From assembly GCF_001642695.1 (NCBI RefSeq), contig NZ_LWCC02000005.1, forward strand, positions 3,629,648-3,678,154: 48,507 nucleotides of DNA, in the 5' to 3' direction. This document shows, in pieces, positions 37,255-45,538 of the stretch. Both the position numbers and the translations under genes were made by a program. Every line of letters begins with the position of its first letter. Position 1 is the first letter of the stretch. The notes under the pieces were generated by a model that saw nothing but the letters and a program-made list of their open reading frames with translations, did not search any database and had not been told where the DNA came from. The stretch is from Streptomyces chilikensis. GTDB taxonomy: Bacteria; Actinomycetota; Actinomycetes; Streptomycetales; Streptomycetaceae.

Positions 37255-39330
37255 TCAGCCGCCCTCGCGCCGCAGCCGGGCGTTGGTGTGCCGGGTGGGC
37301 ACGGCCGTCGCCGGGTCCTCGGGCCACGGGTGCCGGGGGTACCGCCCCCGCAGCTCCGCCCGCACGCCCCGGTAGCCCTCCCGCCAGAACGAGGCGAGGT
37401 CGGCGGTGACCGCGACGGGACGCCCGGCCGGTGACAGCAGGTGCACCACCACCGGCACCCCCGCCACCGAGGGCGACCCGGCCGACCCGAACATCTCCTG
37501 GAGCTTCACCGCCAGCACCGGCCGCTCGGGATCGGCGTAGTCGACCCTGATCCGCGAGCCGGACGGCACCTCCAGACGCTCCGGCGCCAGTTCGTCCAGC
37601 CGCGCACCCTCGCCGGACGCCCACGGCAGCAGGCGCACCAGTCCCTGCCCGGCGTCGATCCGGCCCAGGTCCGCCCGGCGCCGGGCCCGCCCGAGCTCCG
37701 GCTCCAGCCACTCCCGCGCCCGTGCCAGCAGCGCCTCGTCGGACACGTCGGGCCAGGGATCGCCCAGCCGCCCGCGCAGGAACGCCAGCCGCTGCCGGAG
37801 GACCTCGGCGTCCCGGGACCAGCGCAGCAGCCCCAGCCCCTCCCTCCGCAGGCCGTCCAGCAGCGCCGCGCGGATCCGCGCGGGCTCCGCGTCCCGCAGC
37901 GGCCGGACCGTCAGCTCCACCGCGCCCAGCCGTTCCACCCGGCGGGCCACCACGTCGCCGTCCGCCCAGCGGACCTCCTCGCCCTCCGCGAGCAACGGCG
38001 CCGCCGCGCGGCGGGCGACCTCCTCGTCGACCACCGCGGCCAGCCGGATCCGGGCGTGCCCCTGGCCCACCGGCCGGTCGGCCACCGCCACCGCCAGCCA
38101 GGAGGCGGCGCGCAGCGGCGAGCCCTCCGGAACCTCCGCGCGGGTGCCGCCGGCCATCAGGCAGGAACCGCCCTCCACCCGGCCGACCCGCTCCGGGAAG
38201 GCCAGCGCCGCCACCGCACCGGCCACCTGGTCGTCGGTGCGCAGCCGGACCGGCCCGGCTTCCCCGGCGGCGTCGCCGGCCAGGGAGCGCAGCCGGCGGG
38301 CCTCCGCGCGCCAGCGGGCCGCGTAGCCTCCCCCGGACTCCGCCGCGGCCCGCCCCCCGCCGCCCCGCGCGCTCCGCCAGGCGGCCGCGAGGTCGCGGGC
38401 CAGTCCGGAGTCCACCACCACGCGGACGCCCGGGACGGTCAGCGAGGACTCCGCCACCGAGGTGGCGAGCACGACCCGGCGGCGCCCACCGGGGGACAGC
38501 ACCGCGTCCTGCACGGCGGCGGGGGCGCGGCCGTGGACCTGGAGGACGTCCACCCCGAGCGCCCGAAGGCCGTCGAGGGCCCCGGCGACCCGGGCGATCT
38601 CGCCGACCCCGGGCAGGAAGCACAGGACGTCGCCGTCCCGTTCCGCCAGGGCGCGGCGGACGACCGAGGCCACGTGGGCCAGCAGCGCCGGATCGACGCG
38701 CGTGCCGTGCGGCGGGCGCACCGGACGCGGCGGGGGAGCCCACACCGTCTCCACCGGATGGGCCGTGCCGTGCGCCTCCACCACGGGGGCGCCGCCCAGC
38801 AGCCTCGCCCAGCCCCCGGCGTCGGTGGTGGCGGAGGCGGCGACCAGCCGCAGGTCGGGGCGGAGGGTCTCGCGCACGTCCAGCAGGAACGCGGCGGCGG
38901 TGTCGGCGTCCAGATGGCGCTCGTGGCACTCGTCGAGGACGACCGTGCCCACGCCCGCGAGCTCCTGGTCGCGCTGGAGGCGCTGCAGCAGGACACCGGT
39001 CGTCACGACCTCGACGCGGGTGCGGGAGGAGACCGCGCGGTCGCCGCGGACCCGGTACCCCACCGTCCCGCCGACGCTCTCGCCGAGCAGCCAGGCCATG
39101 CGGCGGGCGGCGGCCCGGGCGGCGATGCGGCGCGGTTCGGCGACGATCACCCTGCCCCGGTCCGGGCCGCCCGCGGGGCCGGTCAGCCCGGCGAGGGCGA
39201 GGGGGACCAGCGTGGTCTTGCCGGTGCCGGGCGGTGCGCACAGGACGGCCGCGCCGTGGCCGTCCAGCGCCTCCTCCAGCGGTGGCAGGGCGGAACGGAC
39301 CGGGAGCTCCAGGGCGGCGTCACGCATCAC
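37255..39330 (-). CDS. hrpB: HrpB-type ATP-dependent helicase with internal deletion
   Basis: A 691-residue DEAH/RHA-family helicase of the HrpB type; complete HrpB proteins are about 800-850 residues. Present: Walker A GTGKTT (35-40), EPRRIAARAAARRMA, DECHER (133-138), SAT (166-168), motif V ATSVAESSLT (289-298), and the HrpB C-terminal domain (from about 480, with the PAGRPVAVTADLASFWREGY region). Missing: after VVVDSGLARD (residue 313) the sequence jumps to LAAAWRSARGGG, so the segment holding motif VI (QRxGRAGR) and the start of the HA2 region is absent. The frame is intact. ATP-coupled unwinding is probably lost or altered. The ATG at 39330 fits family N-termini. Confidence 0.88.
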   Translation of the reverse strand: MMRDAALELPVRSALPPLEEALDGHGAAVLCAPPGTGKTTLVPLALAGLTGPAGGPDRGRVIVAEPRRIAARAAARRMAWLLGESVGGTVGYRVRGDRAVSSRTRVEVVTTGVLLQRLQRDQELAGVGTVVLDECHERHLDADTAAAFLLDVRETLRPDLRLVAASATTDAGGWARLLGGAPVVEAHGTAHPVETVWAPPPRPVRPPHGTRVDPALLAHVASVVRRALAERDGDVLCFLPGVGEIARVAGALDGLRALGVDVLQVHGRAPAAVQDAVLSPGGRRRVVLATSVAESSLTVPGVRVVVDSGLARDLAAAWRSARGGGGRAAAESGGGYAARWRAEARRLRSLAGDAAGEAGPVRLRTDDQVAGAVAALAFPERVGRVEGGSCLMAGGTRAEVPEGSPLRAASWLAVAVADRPVGQGHARIRLAAVVDEEVARRAAAPLLAEGEEVRWADGDVVARRVERLGAVELTVRPLRDAEPARIRAALLDGLRREGLGLLRWSRDAEVLRQRLAFLRGRLGDPWPDVSDEALLARAREWLEPELGRARRRADLGRIDAGQGLVRLLPWASGEGARLDELAPERLEVPSGSRIRVDYADPERPVLAVKLQEMFGSAGSPSVAGVPVVVHLLSPAGRPVAVTADLASFWREGYRGVRAELRGRYPRHPWPEDPATAVPTRHTNARLRREGG

Positions 39331-39367
39331 CCGCCCAGTCTCCCAGGGGTTCCGTGACGGTCCGGGG

Positions 39368-40303
39368 TCAGTCCCGGTCGCAGACGAAGACCGCCGTGCC
39401 CGGGATGAGCCCGCCCCGCAGCGGCGACCAGCCGCCCCACTCGGCGTCGTTCCACACCGGCCACTCCGGCTCCACCAGGTCGGTCAGCCGGAACCCGGCG
39501 CCGACCACGTCGCGCACCCGGTCGCCGACCGTCCGGTGGTGCTCCACGTAGACGGCGCGCCCCCGCTCGTCCTGCTCGACGTACGGGGTGCGGTCGAAGT
39601 AGGAGGCGGTCACGCTCAGTCCCTCGGGGCCGGGCTCGTCGGGGAAGGCCCACCGGACGGGGTGGGTCACCGAGAAGACGAACCGCCCGCCGGGCCGCAG
39701 CACCCGGTGCACCTCCCGCAGCACCTGCCCGGGGTCGGCGACGAAGGGGATCGCCCCGTAGGCGGAGCAGGCCAGGTCGAAGGAGCCGTCGGCGAACGGC
39801 AGGACCGAGGCGTCCGCCTCGACCAGGGGGAACGCGGAGCCGATCCGCAGCGCGTGCTGGAGCTGGCGGTGGGAGAGGTCCAGGGCGACCGGCCTGGCGC
39901 CCTGGGCCGCGAGCCAGCGGGAGCACTGGGCGGCGCCGGCGCCGATCTCCAGGACGTCCCGCCCCGCCAGCGTCCCGGCCGGGCCGAGCAGGCGGGCGTC
40001 CTCCTCGTCCAGCCCCTCGGGGCCCCAGACGAAGCGGTCGTCGCCGAGGAAGGCGCCGTGCTCCGTCTGGTACTCGTCGGCGTTGCGGTCCCACCAGCCC
40101 CGGCTGGCCCGGGAGCTCTCCGCCGCCGAGGTCTCACGGCGGGTGGCCTCCGCCTCGTCCGCCCCGTGGACGCCGGCCCCCGCGGCCGTTCCGGCCGGAT
40201 CCGTGGCCGCCTGAAAACCGCTGGACTCTTGGATGACCGGCTCCTCACCGCTAATCTTCGAACCGTTCGCGCGACGTCCGCGCCGGGTGCAGAAGTCCTC
40301 CAC
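39368..40303 (-). CDS. Class I SAM-dependent methyltransferase
   Basis: A soluble class-I methyltransferase, core from about 40 residues upstream of GWWDRNADEYQTEHG to the end. SAM-binding motif I is DVLEIGAGAAQCSRWLAA, the acidic end of strand 2 is VALDLSH, and motifs near FPLVEADASVLPFADGSFD and VLREVHRVLRPGGRFVFSV complete the Rossmann fold. Substrate unknown. The start is doubtful: canonical GTG codons are at 40303 (used here, 311 residues) and 40351, neither with a good ribosome site. A strong GGTGAGGAG (minus strand, 40250 to 40241) sits six bases before an ATC at 40234 (VIQESSGF), and homology suggests the true protein begins near there. It diverges from rpsA. Confidence 0.85.
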   Translation of the reverse strand: MEDFCTRRGRRANGSKISGEEPVIQESSGFQAATDPAGTAAGAGVHGADEAEATRRETSAAESSRASRGWWDRNADEYQTEHGAFLGDDRFVWGPEGLDEEDARLLGPAGTLAGRDVLEIGAGAAQCSRWLAAQGARPVALDLSHRQLQHALRIGSAFPLVEADASVLPFADGSFDLACSAYGAIPFVADPGQVLREVHRVLRPGGRFVFSVTHPVRWAFPDEPGPEGLSVTASYFDRTPYVEQDERGRAVYVEHHRTVGDRVRDVVGAGFRLTDLVEPEWPVWNDAEWGGWSPLRGGLIPGTAVFVCDRD

Positions 40304-40405
40304 GGACGCCTGCCGACGGGTGCCGCGCGAATCGCGGCGGCCACCTCGCACGACGAAATTTCTGCCGGGATTGTGGCATTTCGGCCGTGGTGCGCGCTTC
40401 GCGCA

Positions 40406-40434
40406 TTGACCCTGCCCGGCTGCCCCCGTATGCT
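40406..40434 (+). promoter_or_regulatory. Housekeeping promoter of rpsA
   Basis: TTGACC (40406-40411) and TATGCT (40429-40434) are separated by exactly 17 bases, close to the HrdB/sigma-70 consensus. The predicted transcript start near 40441 leaves an untranslated leader of about 188 bases before rpsA. Confidence 0.85.
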
Positions 40435-40440
40435 ACAAGT

Positions 40441-40628
40441 TGCGCTGCGGGCCTGCGCACCTCAGACGTAGCAGGTCGCGCTCGCATCTGTTGTATGTCC
40501 CCTCGGTTGTCGAGGCGCTGCTGGAAAAAGCGGCGCTTCCTTGGCTGTCCGGCTTCTGCAGAGCGAAACGGGCTCCCGGCGTAAGCAGTACCTACGACTT
40601 CAATGTCCGTACCGGAGCCCTTTCCCAC
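40441..40628 (+). promoter_or_regulatory. Long 5' leader of rpsA
   Basis: About 188 bases between the predicted transcript start and the rpsA ATG hold no gene and are clearly less GC-rich than coding DNA. The frame is open but not S1-like. In other bacteria S1 represses its own synthesis through its mRNA leader; the length here is compatible with such control, which is inference. CGGAG lies about 13 bases before the ATG as a weak ribosome site. Confidence 0.45.
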
Positions 40629-42119
40629 ATGACGAGCAGCACCGAGACCACCGCCACCACGCCGCAGGTAGCGGTCAACGACATCGGTAACGAGGAAGCC
40701 TTCCTCGCCGCGATCGACGAGACGATCAAGTACTTCAACGACGGCGACATCGTCGACGGCGTCATCGTGAAGGTCGACCGGGACGAGGTCCTGCTCGACA
40801 TCGGTTACAAGACCGAAGGTGTCATCCCGAGCCGCGAGCTCTCGATCAAGCACGACGTCGACCCCAACGAGGTCGTCAAGGTCGGCGACGAGATCGAGGC
40901 CCTCGTCCTTCAGAAGGAGGACAAGGAAGGCCGCCTGATCCTCTCGAAGAAGCGCGCCCAGTACGAGCGTGCCTGGGGCACCATCGAGAAGATCAAGGAA
41001 GAGGACGGGATCGTCACCGGTACCGTCATCGAGGTCGTCAAGGGTGGTCTCATCCTCGACATCGGTCTCCGCGGCTTCCTCCCGGCCTCCCTGGTCGAGA
41101 TGCGCCGTGTCCGCGACCTCCAGCCCTACGTGGGCAAGGAGCTCGAGGCCAAGATCATCGAGCTGGACAAGAACCGCAACAACGTGGTCCTGTCCCGCCG
41201 TGCCTGGCTCGAGCAGACCCAGTCCGAGGTCCGCCAGACCTTCCTCACCACCCTCCAGAAGGGGCAGGTCCGCTCCGGCGTGGTCTCCTCGATCGTCAAC
41301 TTCGGTGCCTTCGTGGACCTGGGTGGCGTCGACGGTCTGGTCCACGTCTCCGAGCTCTCCTGGAAGCACATCGACCACCCCTCCGAGGTTGTCGAGGTCG
41401 GCCAGGAGGTCACCGTCGAGGTCCTCGACGTCGACATGGACCGCGAGCGTGTCTCCCTGTCGCTGAAGGCGACGCAGGAGGACCCGTGGCAGCAGTTCGC
41501 CCGTACCCACCAGATCGGCCAGGTCGTTCCGGGTAAGGTCACCAAGCTGGTTCCGTTCGGTGCGTTCGTCCGCGTCGACGAGGGCATCGAGGGTCTGGTC
41601 CACATCTCCGAGCTGGCCGAGCGCCACGTGGAGATCCCGGAGCAGGTCGTCCAGGTCAACGACGAGATCTTCGTCAAGGTCATCGACATCGACCTCGAGC
41701 GCCGCCGCATCAGCCTCTCGCTGAAGCAGGCCAACGAGGCCTTCGGCGCCGACCCGTCGGCGGTCGAGTTCGACCCGACCCTGTACGGCATGGCCGCGTC
41801 CTACGACGACCAGGGCAACTACATCTACCCCGAGGGCTTCGACCCCGAGACCAACGACTGGCTCGAGGGCTACGAGAAGCAGCGCGAGGAGTGGGAGCGC
41901 CAGTACGCCGAGGCGCAGACCCGCTTCGAGCAGCACCAGGCCCAGGTCATCAAGTCCCGCGAGGCCGACGAGCAGGCCGCTGCCGAGGGTGGCGACGCCG
42001 CTCCGGCCGCGACCGGTGGCGGTTCGTACTCCTCCGAGGGCGGCGACACCTCCGGTGCGCTGGCTTCGGACGAGGCGCTGGCCGCGCTGCGCGAGAAGCT
42101 GGCCGGCGGCCAGAGCTGA
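40629..42119 (+). CDS. rpsA: 30S ribosomal protein S1
   Basis: A 496-residue ribosomal protein S1, which helps 30S subunits bind mRNA. It has four S1 (OB-fold) domains, as in other actinobacteria: GDIVDGVIVKVDRDEVLLDIGYKTEGVIP (about 37-105), GIVTGTVIEVVKGGLILDIGLRGFLP (125-190), GQVRSGVVSSIVNFGAFVDLGGVDGLVHVSELSW (210-280) and GQVVPGKVTKLVPFGAFVRVDEGIEGLVHISELA (295-365). The C-terminal 120 residues are acidic and Gln/Glu-rich with a Gly/Ser-rich stretch, probably disordered. Codon use shows more GGT, CGT and GTT than its neighbours, as expected for a very highly expressed gene. The ATG at 40629 matches the family. Confidence 0.97.
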   Translation: MTSSTETTATTPQVAVNDIGNEEAFLAAIDETIKYFNDGDIVDGVIVKVDRDEVLLDIGYKTEGVIPSRELSIKHDVDPNEVVKVGDEIEALVLQKEDKEGRLILSKKRAQYERAWGTIEKIKEEDGIVTGTVIEVVKGGLILDIGLRGFLPASLVEMRRVRDLQPYVGKELEAKIIELDKNRNNVVLSRRAWLEQTQSEVRQTFLTTLQKGQVRSGVVSSIVNFGAFVDLGGVDGLVHVSELSWKHIDHPSEVVEVGQEVTVEVLDVDMDRERVSLSLKATQEDPWQQFARTHQIGQVVPGKVTKLVPFGAFVRVDEGIEGLVHISELAERHVEIPEQVVQVNDEIFVKVIDIDLERRRISLSLKQANEAFGADPSAVEFDPTLYGMAASYDDQGNYIYPEGFDPETNDWLEGYEKQREEWERQYAEAQTRFEQHQAQVIKSREADEQAAAEGGDAAPAATGGGSYSSEGGDTSGALASDEALAALREKLAGGQS

Positions 42120-42168
42120 ACGCGTTCCGCGCGTCCGGTTCGGCAATGAGCTGACGCGAGCCTGACGG

Positions 42169-42208
42169 AAGGCCCCGTCCGCACCCGAGAGGGAGCGGGC
42201 GGGGCCTT
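42169..42208 (+). terminator. Terminator hairpin after rpsA
   Basis: A 14-bp stem with one T-G pair (42169-42182 with 42195-42208) closes a 12-base loop and is followed by TCC. It lies 49 bases past the rpsA stop. Confidence 0.85.
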
Positions 42209-42421
42209 TCCGCTGCCCGGGGCATCCCGCCGGCACCAGGGAGCCCCCAGCCGGGGGACGGCGGAGCGCCCGCCGACGCGGACGGCACGGGGTTCCGCCG
42301 CCCGGCCGGGAGCGGGGCCCGCCGCCTCCGGCTCCTGCCGGCCGTCCTCACTCCGGCGGTGCGGGAATGCCCGCGCCCCCGGACACGTTCTGTGATCGAG
42401 GAAAGACAGGAGGACCCCACA

Positions 42422-43363
42422 GTGCTTGATCCGCAGGGTTTGTACGCATGGGAGCCGAACGGCCTGGCCGTCGCCGAGATGGCGCTCGCCCAGGAGTCGG
42501 CCGGCCTGGTCATGCTCTACCACTTCGACGGGTACATCGACGCGGGCGACACCGGAGACCTGATCGTCGACCGCCTCCTCGACACACTGCCCCACCAGCT
42601 CGTCGCCCGGTTCGACCACGACCGGCTCGTGGACTACCGGGCGCGCCGCCCCCTGCTGACCTTCGACCGGGACCACTGGTCGGGCTACGAGGAGCCCGCG
42701 CTGGAGCTCCGGATCCTCCAGGACGCCACCGGAGCGCCCTTCCTGCTGCTGTCCGGTCCCGAGCCGGACGTCGAGTGGGAACGGTTCGCCGCCGCCGTGC
42801 GGGAGATCGTGGAGCGCCTGCGGGTCCGGCTCAGCGTCAACTTCCACGGCATCCCGATGGGCGTCCCGCACACCCGCCCGGTGGGCGTGACCCCCCACGG
42901 CAGCCGTGCCGACCTGGTGCCCGCGCCGCGCAGCCCCATCGGGGAGGCACAGGTGCCGGGCAGCGCCGAGGCCCTCGTCGAGTACCGGCTGACCCAGGCG
43001 GGGCACGACACCCTCGGCGTCGCCGCGCACGTCCCGCACTACGTCGCCCGCTCGCGCTACCCGGACGCCGCGCTCACCGTCGTGGAGGCGGTCACCTCCG
43101 CCACCGGCCTGGTGCTCCCCGCCGTCGCGCACGCGCTGCGCACCGAGGCCCAGCGCACCCAGACCGAGATCGAGCGGCAGGTCCGGGAAGGGGACGAGGA
43201 ACTGGTCGCCCTGGTCCAGGGCCTGGAGCACCAGTACGACGCGGCGGCCGGCGCCGAGACCCGCGGCAACCTGCTCGCCGACCCGGCCGACCTGCCGTCC
43301 GCGGAGGAACTCGGGCGCGAGTTCGAGCGGTTCCTGGCCGAGCGGGAGGGCGGCGAGGGCTGA
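42422..43363 (+). CDS. PAC2 family protein
   Basis: A 313-residue protein of the PAC2 (proteasome assembly chaperone 2-like) family. In actinobacteria these ATP-grasp-type neighbours of the proteasome system are conserved but their role is not settled. Characteristic segments: [26 protein letters not shown] near the N-terminus, [39 protein letters not shown] in the middle, and a C-terminal helical region rich in Glu/Arg ([31 protein letters not shown]). The GTG at 42422 has AGGAGGA seven bases upstream, one of the strongest ribosome sites here. It is 66 bases upstream of coaE and may share its transcript. Confidence 0.9.
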   Translation: MLDPQGLYAWEPNGLAVAEMALAQESAGLVMLYHFDGYIDAGDTGDLIVDRLLDTLPHQLVARFDHDRLVDYRARRPLLTFDRDHWSGYEEPALELRILQDATGAPFLLLSGPEPDVEWERFAAAVREIVERLRVRLSVNFHGIPMGVPHTRPVGVTPHGSRADLVPAPRSPIGEAQVPGSAEALVEYRLTQAGHDTLGVAAHVPHYVARSRYPDAALTVVEAVTSATGLVLPAVAHALRTEAQRTQTEIERQVREGDEELVALVQGLEHQYDAAAGAETRGNLLADPADLPSAEELGREFERFLAEREGGEG

Positions 43364-43429
43364 CCGCCGGGCGTCCGCCCGCCCCCGGCCCCTGTTCGCG
43401 CGGCCGGAGCCGCGCACTAGGCTGCGGTC

Positions 43430-44035
43430 ATGCTGACTGTGGGGCTGACCGGCGGAATCGGCGCCGGCAAGAGCGAGGTGTCCCGGCTGCTCGTGGAGCA
43501 CGGGGCGGTGCTGATCGACGCGGACCGCATCGCGCGGGAGGTCGTCGAGCCGGGCACGCCGGGACTCGCCGCCGTGGTGGAGGCCTTCGGCCCCGAGGTG
43601 CTGGCCGCCGACGGCAGCCTGGACCGGCCGAGGCTCGGCGCGATCGTCTTCGCCGACCCCGGGAAGCGGGCCGTCCTCAACTCGATCGTGCACCCGCTGG
43701 TCGGGGAACGCTCCCGCGCCCTGGAGGCGGCCGCCCCGGCCGACGCCGTGGTGGTCCACGACGTGCCGCTGCTGACCGAGAACGGGCTGGCGCCGCTCTA
43801 CGACCTGGTCGTGGTGGTCGACGCCGCCCCCGCCACCCAGCTCGACCGGCTGACCGGGCTGCGCGGGATGAGCGAGGAGGACGCCCGGGCCCGCATGTCC
43901 GCGCAGGCCACCCGGGAGCAGCGGCTGGAGATCGCGGACATCGTCATCGAGAACGACGTGCCGCTGCCGGAGCTGGAGCGGCGGGTCGCCGAGGTGTGGC
44001 GGGAGCTGACCCGGCGGGCCCGGCCGGCGCGATAG
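43430..44035 (+). CDS. coaE: Dephospho-CoA kinase
   Basis: A 201-residue P-loop kinase for the last step of coenzyme A synthesis, phosphorylating the ribose 3'-OH of dephospho-CoA. The P-loop is [12 protein letters not shown] (4-15); [13 protein letters not shown] (27-39) and [13 protein letters not shown] bind the substrate, [13 protein letters not shown] is the core strand, and the lid region is around [22 protein letters not shown]. Length matches the stand-alone enzyme; the extra C-terminal GrpB-like domain of mycobacterial CoaE is absent. The next gene (TPR protein) follows 48 bases later. Confidence 0.95.
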   Translation: MLTVGLTGGIGAGKSEVSRLLVEHGAVLIDADRIAREVVEPGTPGLAAVVEAFGPEVLAADGSLDRPRLGAIVFADPGKRAVLNSIVHPLVGERSRALEAAAPADAVVVHDVPLLTENGLAPLYDLVVVVDAAPATQLDRLTGLRGMSEEDARARMSAQATREQRLEIADIVIENDVPLPELERRVAEVWRELTRRARPAR

Positions 44036-44083
44036 CGGTCCGTCGCACGAGTCGAAGCCGCCCACGGAGGGAAGGAACCAGAC

Positions 44084-44482
44084 GTGCCCGACACTGGTGG
44101 AGCGTCCGGGAGGACCCCCGAGACGCACGTCATCGACTTCCGCGCCGCCGAGCAGCTGCTGGCCGCACGGGACCCCCGGGGTGCCGTGAAACTGCTCGAC
44201 GCGGTGATCGACGCCCATCCGGAGAACACGGCGGCACGCCTGCTGCGGGCCCGCGCGTTCTTCGCCGCCGCGCAGCTCAGGCCCGCCGAGCTGGAGTTCG
44301 CCGTCGTGCTGGAGCGCGAGCCGGACAACGCCTACGCGCACTTCGCCCTGGGCCGCACCTACGAGCGGCAGGGCAAGCACGACCAGGCCCGCCGGCACTT
44401 CCGGCTGGCCGCCGCGCTGGACCCCCGGCCGGACTTCGTGCGCGCCGCGCGCTTCGACCCGCCGGCGGACGCGCCGGAATGA
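44084..44482 (+). CDS. Tetratricopeptide repeat protein
   Basis: A 132-residue soluble protein of about three tetratricopeptide repeats: AAEQLLAARDPRGAVKLLDAVIDAHPENTAARLLRARAFFAAAQLRPAELEFAVVLEREPDNAYAHFALGRTYERQGKHDQARRHFRLAAAL shows the A-x-A-L and P-x-N spacing of TPR helices, but is given here only to mark residues 18-110. It probably mediates protein contacts; no partner is named by context except co-orientation with coaE. The GTG at 44084 has AAGGA about nine bases upstream. It ends 13 bases from the convergent DUF6343 gene. Confidence 0.88.
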   Translation: MPDTGGASGRTPETHVIDFRAAEQLLAARDPRGAVKLLDAVIDAHPENTAARLLRARAFFAAAQLRPAELEFAVVLEREPDNAYAHFALGRTYERQGKHDQARRHFRLAAALDPRPDFVRAARFDPPADAPE

Positions 44483-44495
44483 CCCCGCGGGGGCG

Positions 44496-44753
44496 TCATT
44501 CCGGGTAGTGGTACGGGGGGACGTCCGGGCCCGGCTGGTAGTGCGGTCCCTGCCGCAGGTGGCGGACGACCACCACCAGGTCGACCAGGACGACCAGCAG
44601 CGCGGCTCCGCAGATCAGCGCCCAGCCCGGGTGCCCGGTGAAGACGAAGACCGTGATGCCGAACACCGAGGCGGCCACGCCCCACAGGCTCAGCCACAGC
44701 CGCAGGCGCAGGGCGCTGCGCGCATGCCTCGGTTCGTCTCCGGAACGACGCAT
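44496..44753 (-). CDS. DUF6343 family small membrane protein
   Basis: An 85-residue protein with two membrane segments (LRLWLSLWGVAASVFGITVFVF and WALICGAALLVVLVDLVVVV by position about 18-68) and a conserved cytoplasmic end, RHLRQGPHYQPGPDVPPY. The N-terminus GDEPRHARSALRLRLWLSL matches the actinomycete DUF6343 family. Function unknown. It faces the TPR gene. Confidence 0.85.
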   Translation of the reverse strand: MRRSGDEPRHARSALRLRLWLSLWGVAASVFGITVFVFTGHPGWALICGAALLVVLVDLVVVVRHLRQGPHYQPGPDVPPYHYPE

Positions 44754-44836
44754 CCTGCCTCACTCTCCCTGACGAACGGGCCACCACCGGCGGCCCGGTG
44801 ACGGGCGCCCCACCGGACGTCCCGCCGGGCCCGCAC

Positions 44837-44928
44837 CCGGACGCCCCTGTCACGCCGCGGCCGGGACACGTCCTGTCGTGCCGCGGTCCGGACGCCCCTG
44901 CCGCGCCGCCGTCCGGACACGCCCCGGC
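44837..44928. repeat. Imperfect short repeats in the gap before the S4 gene
   Basis: CCGGACGCCCCTG occurs at 44837-44849 and 44888-44900, with a diverged copy (CCGGGACACGTCCTG) at 44860-44874, so the period is about 25 bases. The whole stretch 44754-44993 is GC-rich, low in complexity and without a credible gene. Confidence 0.45.
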
Positions 44929-44993
44929 ACGGTGGCCCGGACCCTCCCCCGCGGCCCCGCGCGGCGGGCCGGGCCCGGGAGGCGGGAGGCGGG

Positions 44994-45401
44994 TCAGCCC
45001 TGCGGTCCGGCGGCCGACGCGGCCCGGCGGGAGGCCTCCAGCCCGCGCAGCCGCTCCATCTCGCGCCGGTCCCGCTTGGTGGGCCGGCCCGCCCCGCGGT
45101 CGCGGATCCCGGCCGGGGCGACCGCCTCGCGCGGCGGAGGCGGCGGGCTGTTGTCCACGTAGCACTCGACGGCCACGGGAGCGCCGACCCGCTTGCGGAT
45201 CAATTGCTTGACCACGACGACCCGTTCCCGGCCCTCCTGCCGGACGCGGACCTCGTCGCCGGTCTTCAGCGCGTGGGCGGGCTTGACCCGCTCCCCGTTC
45301 ACCCGGACGTGCCCGCCGCGGCAGGCGGCGGCCGCCAGCGAGCGGGTCTTGACCAGGCGCACCGACCAGATCCAGACGTCCACCCGAACGCTCTCACTCA
45401 T
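44994..45401 (-). CDS. S4 domain RNA-binding protein (Hsp15-like)
   Basis: A 135-residue protein whose first 60 or so residues form an S4 RNA-binding domain (VRVDVWIWSVRLVKTRSLAAAACRGGHVRVNGERVKPAHALKTGDEV), as in E. coli Hsp15, which rescues stalled 50S subunits that carry nascent chains. The C-terminal part is Pro-rich (NSPPPPPPREAV) then basic (RPTKRDRREMERLR), as in Hsp15 and related proteins. Cytoplasmic. The ATG at 45401 fits homologues; a GTG seven codons upstream at 45422 is possible. No strong ribosome site. Confidence 0.9.
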   Translation of the reverse strand: MSESVRVDVWIWSVRLVKTRSLAAAACRGGHVRVNGERVKPAHALKTGDEVRVRQEGRERVVVVKQLIRKRVGAPVAVECYVDNSPPPPPREAVAPAGIRDRGAGRPTKRDRREMERLRGLEASRRAASAAGPQG

Positions 45402-45538
45402 GCCGTCGACTCTACTGCGCACGGCCCGGCCCGCGGGGCCCGGGCGGGACGGCCGATCGGCCCACCCTGGCGTGCGCCCGCGGCGCGGCGGTCCCAGGCT
45501 GGGTGACGCCAGCGACGCCGGAGGGGAGCAGCCCGTCC

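Noticed and set aside
36899-39241. A 780-codon minus-strand frame overlapping hrpB as a frameshifted source of motif VI
   Set aside because: I looked for QRxGRAGR-like sequence in this frame to explain the missing motif; it is Arg/Gly/Pro-rich shadow sequence without the motif.
44359-45165. Long minus-strand frame across the DUF6343/S4 gap
   Set aside because: It is Gly/Arg/Pro-rich and out of frame with two recognisable families that already fill the ends of the interval.
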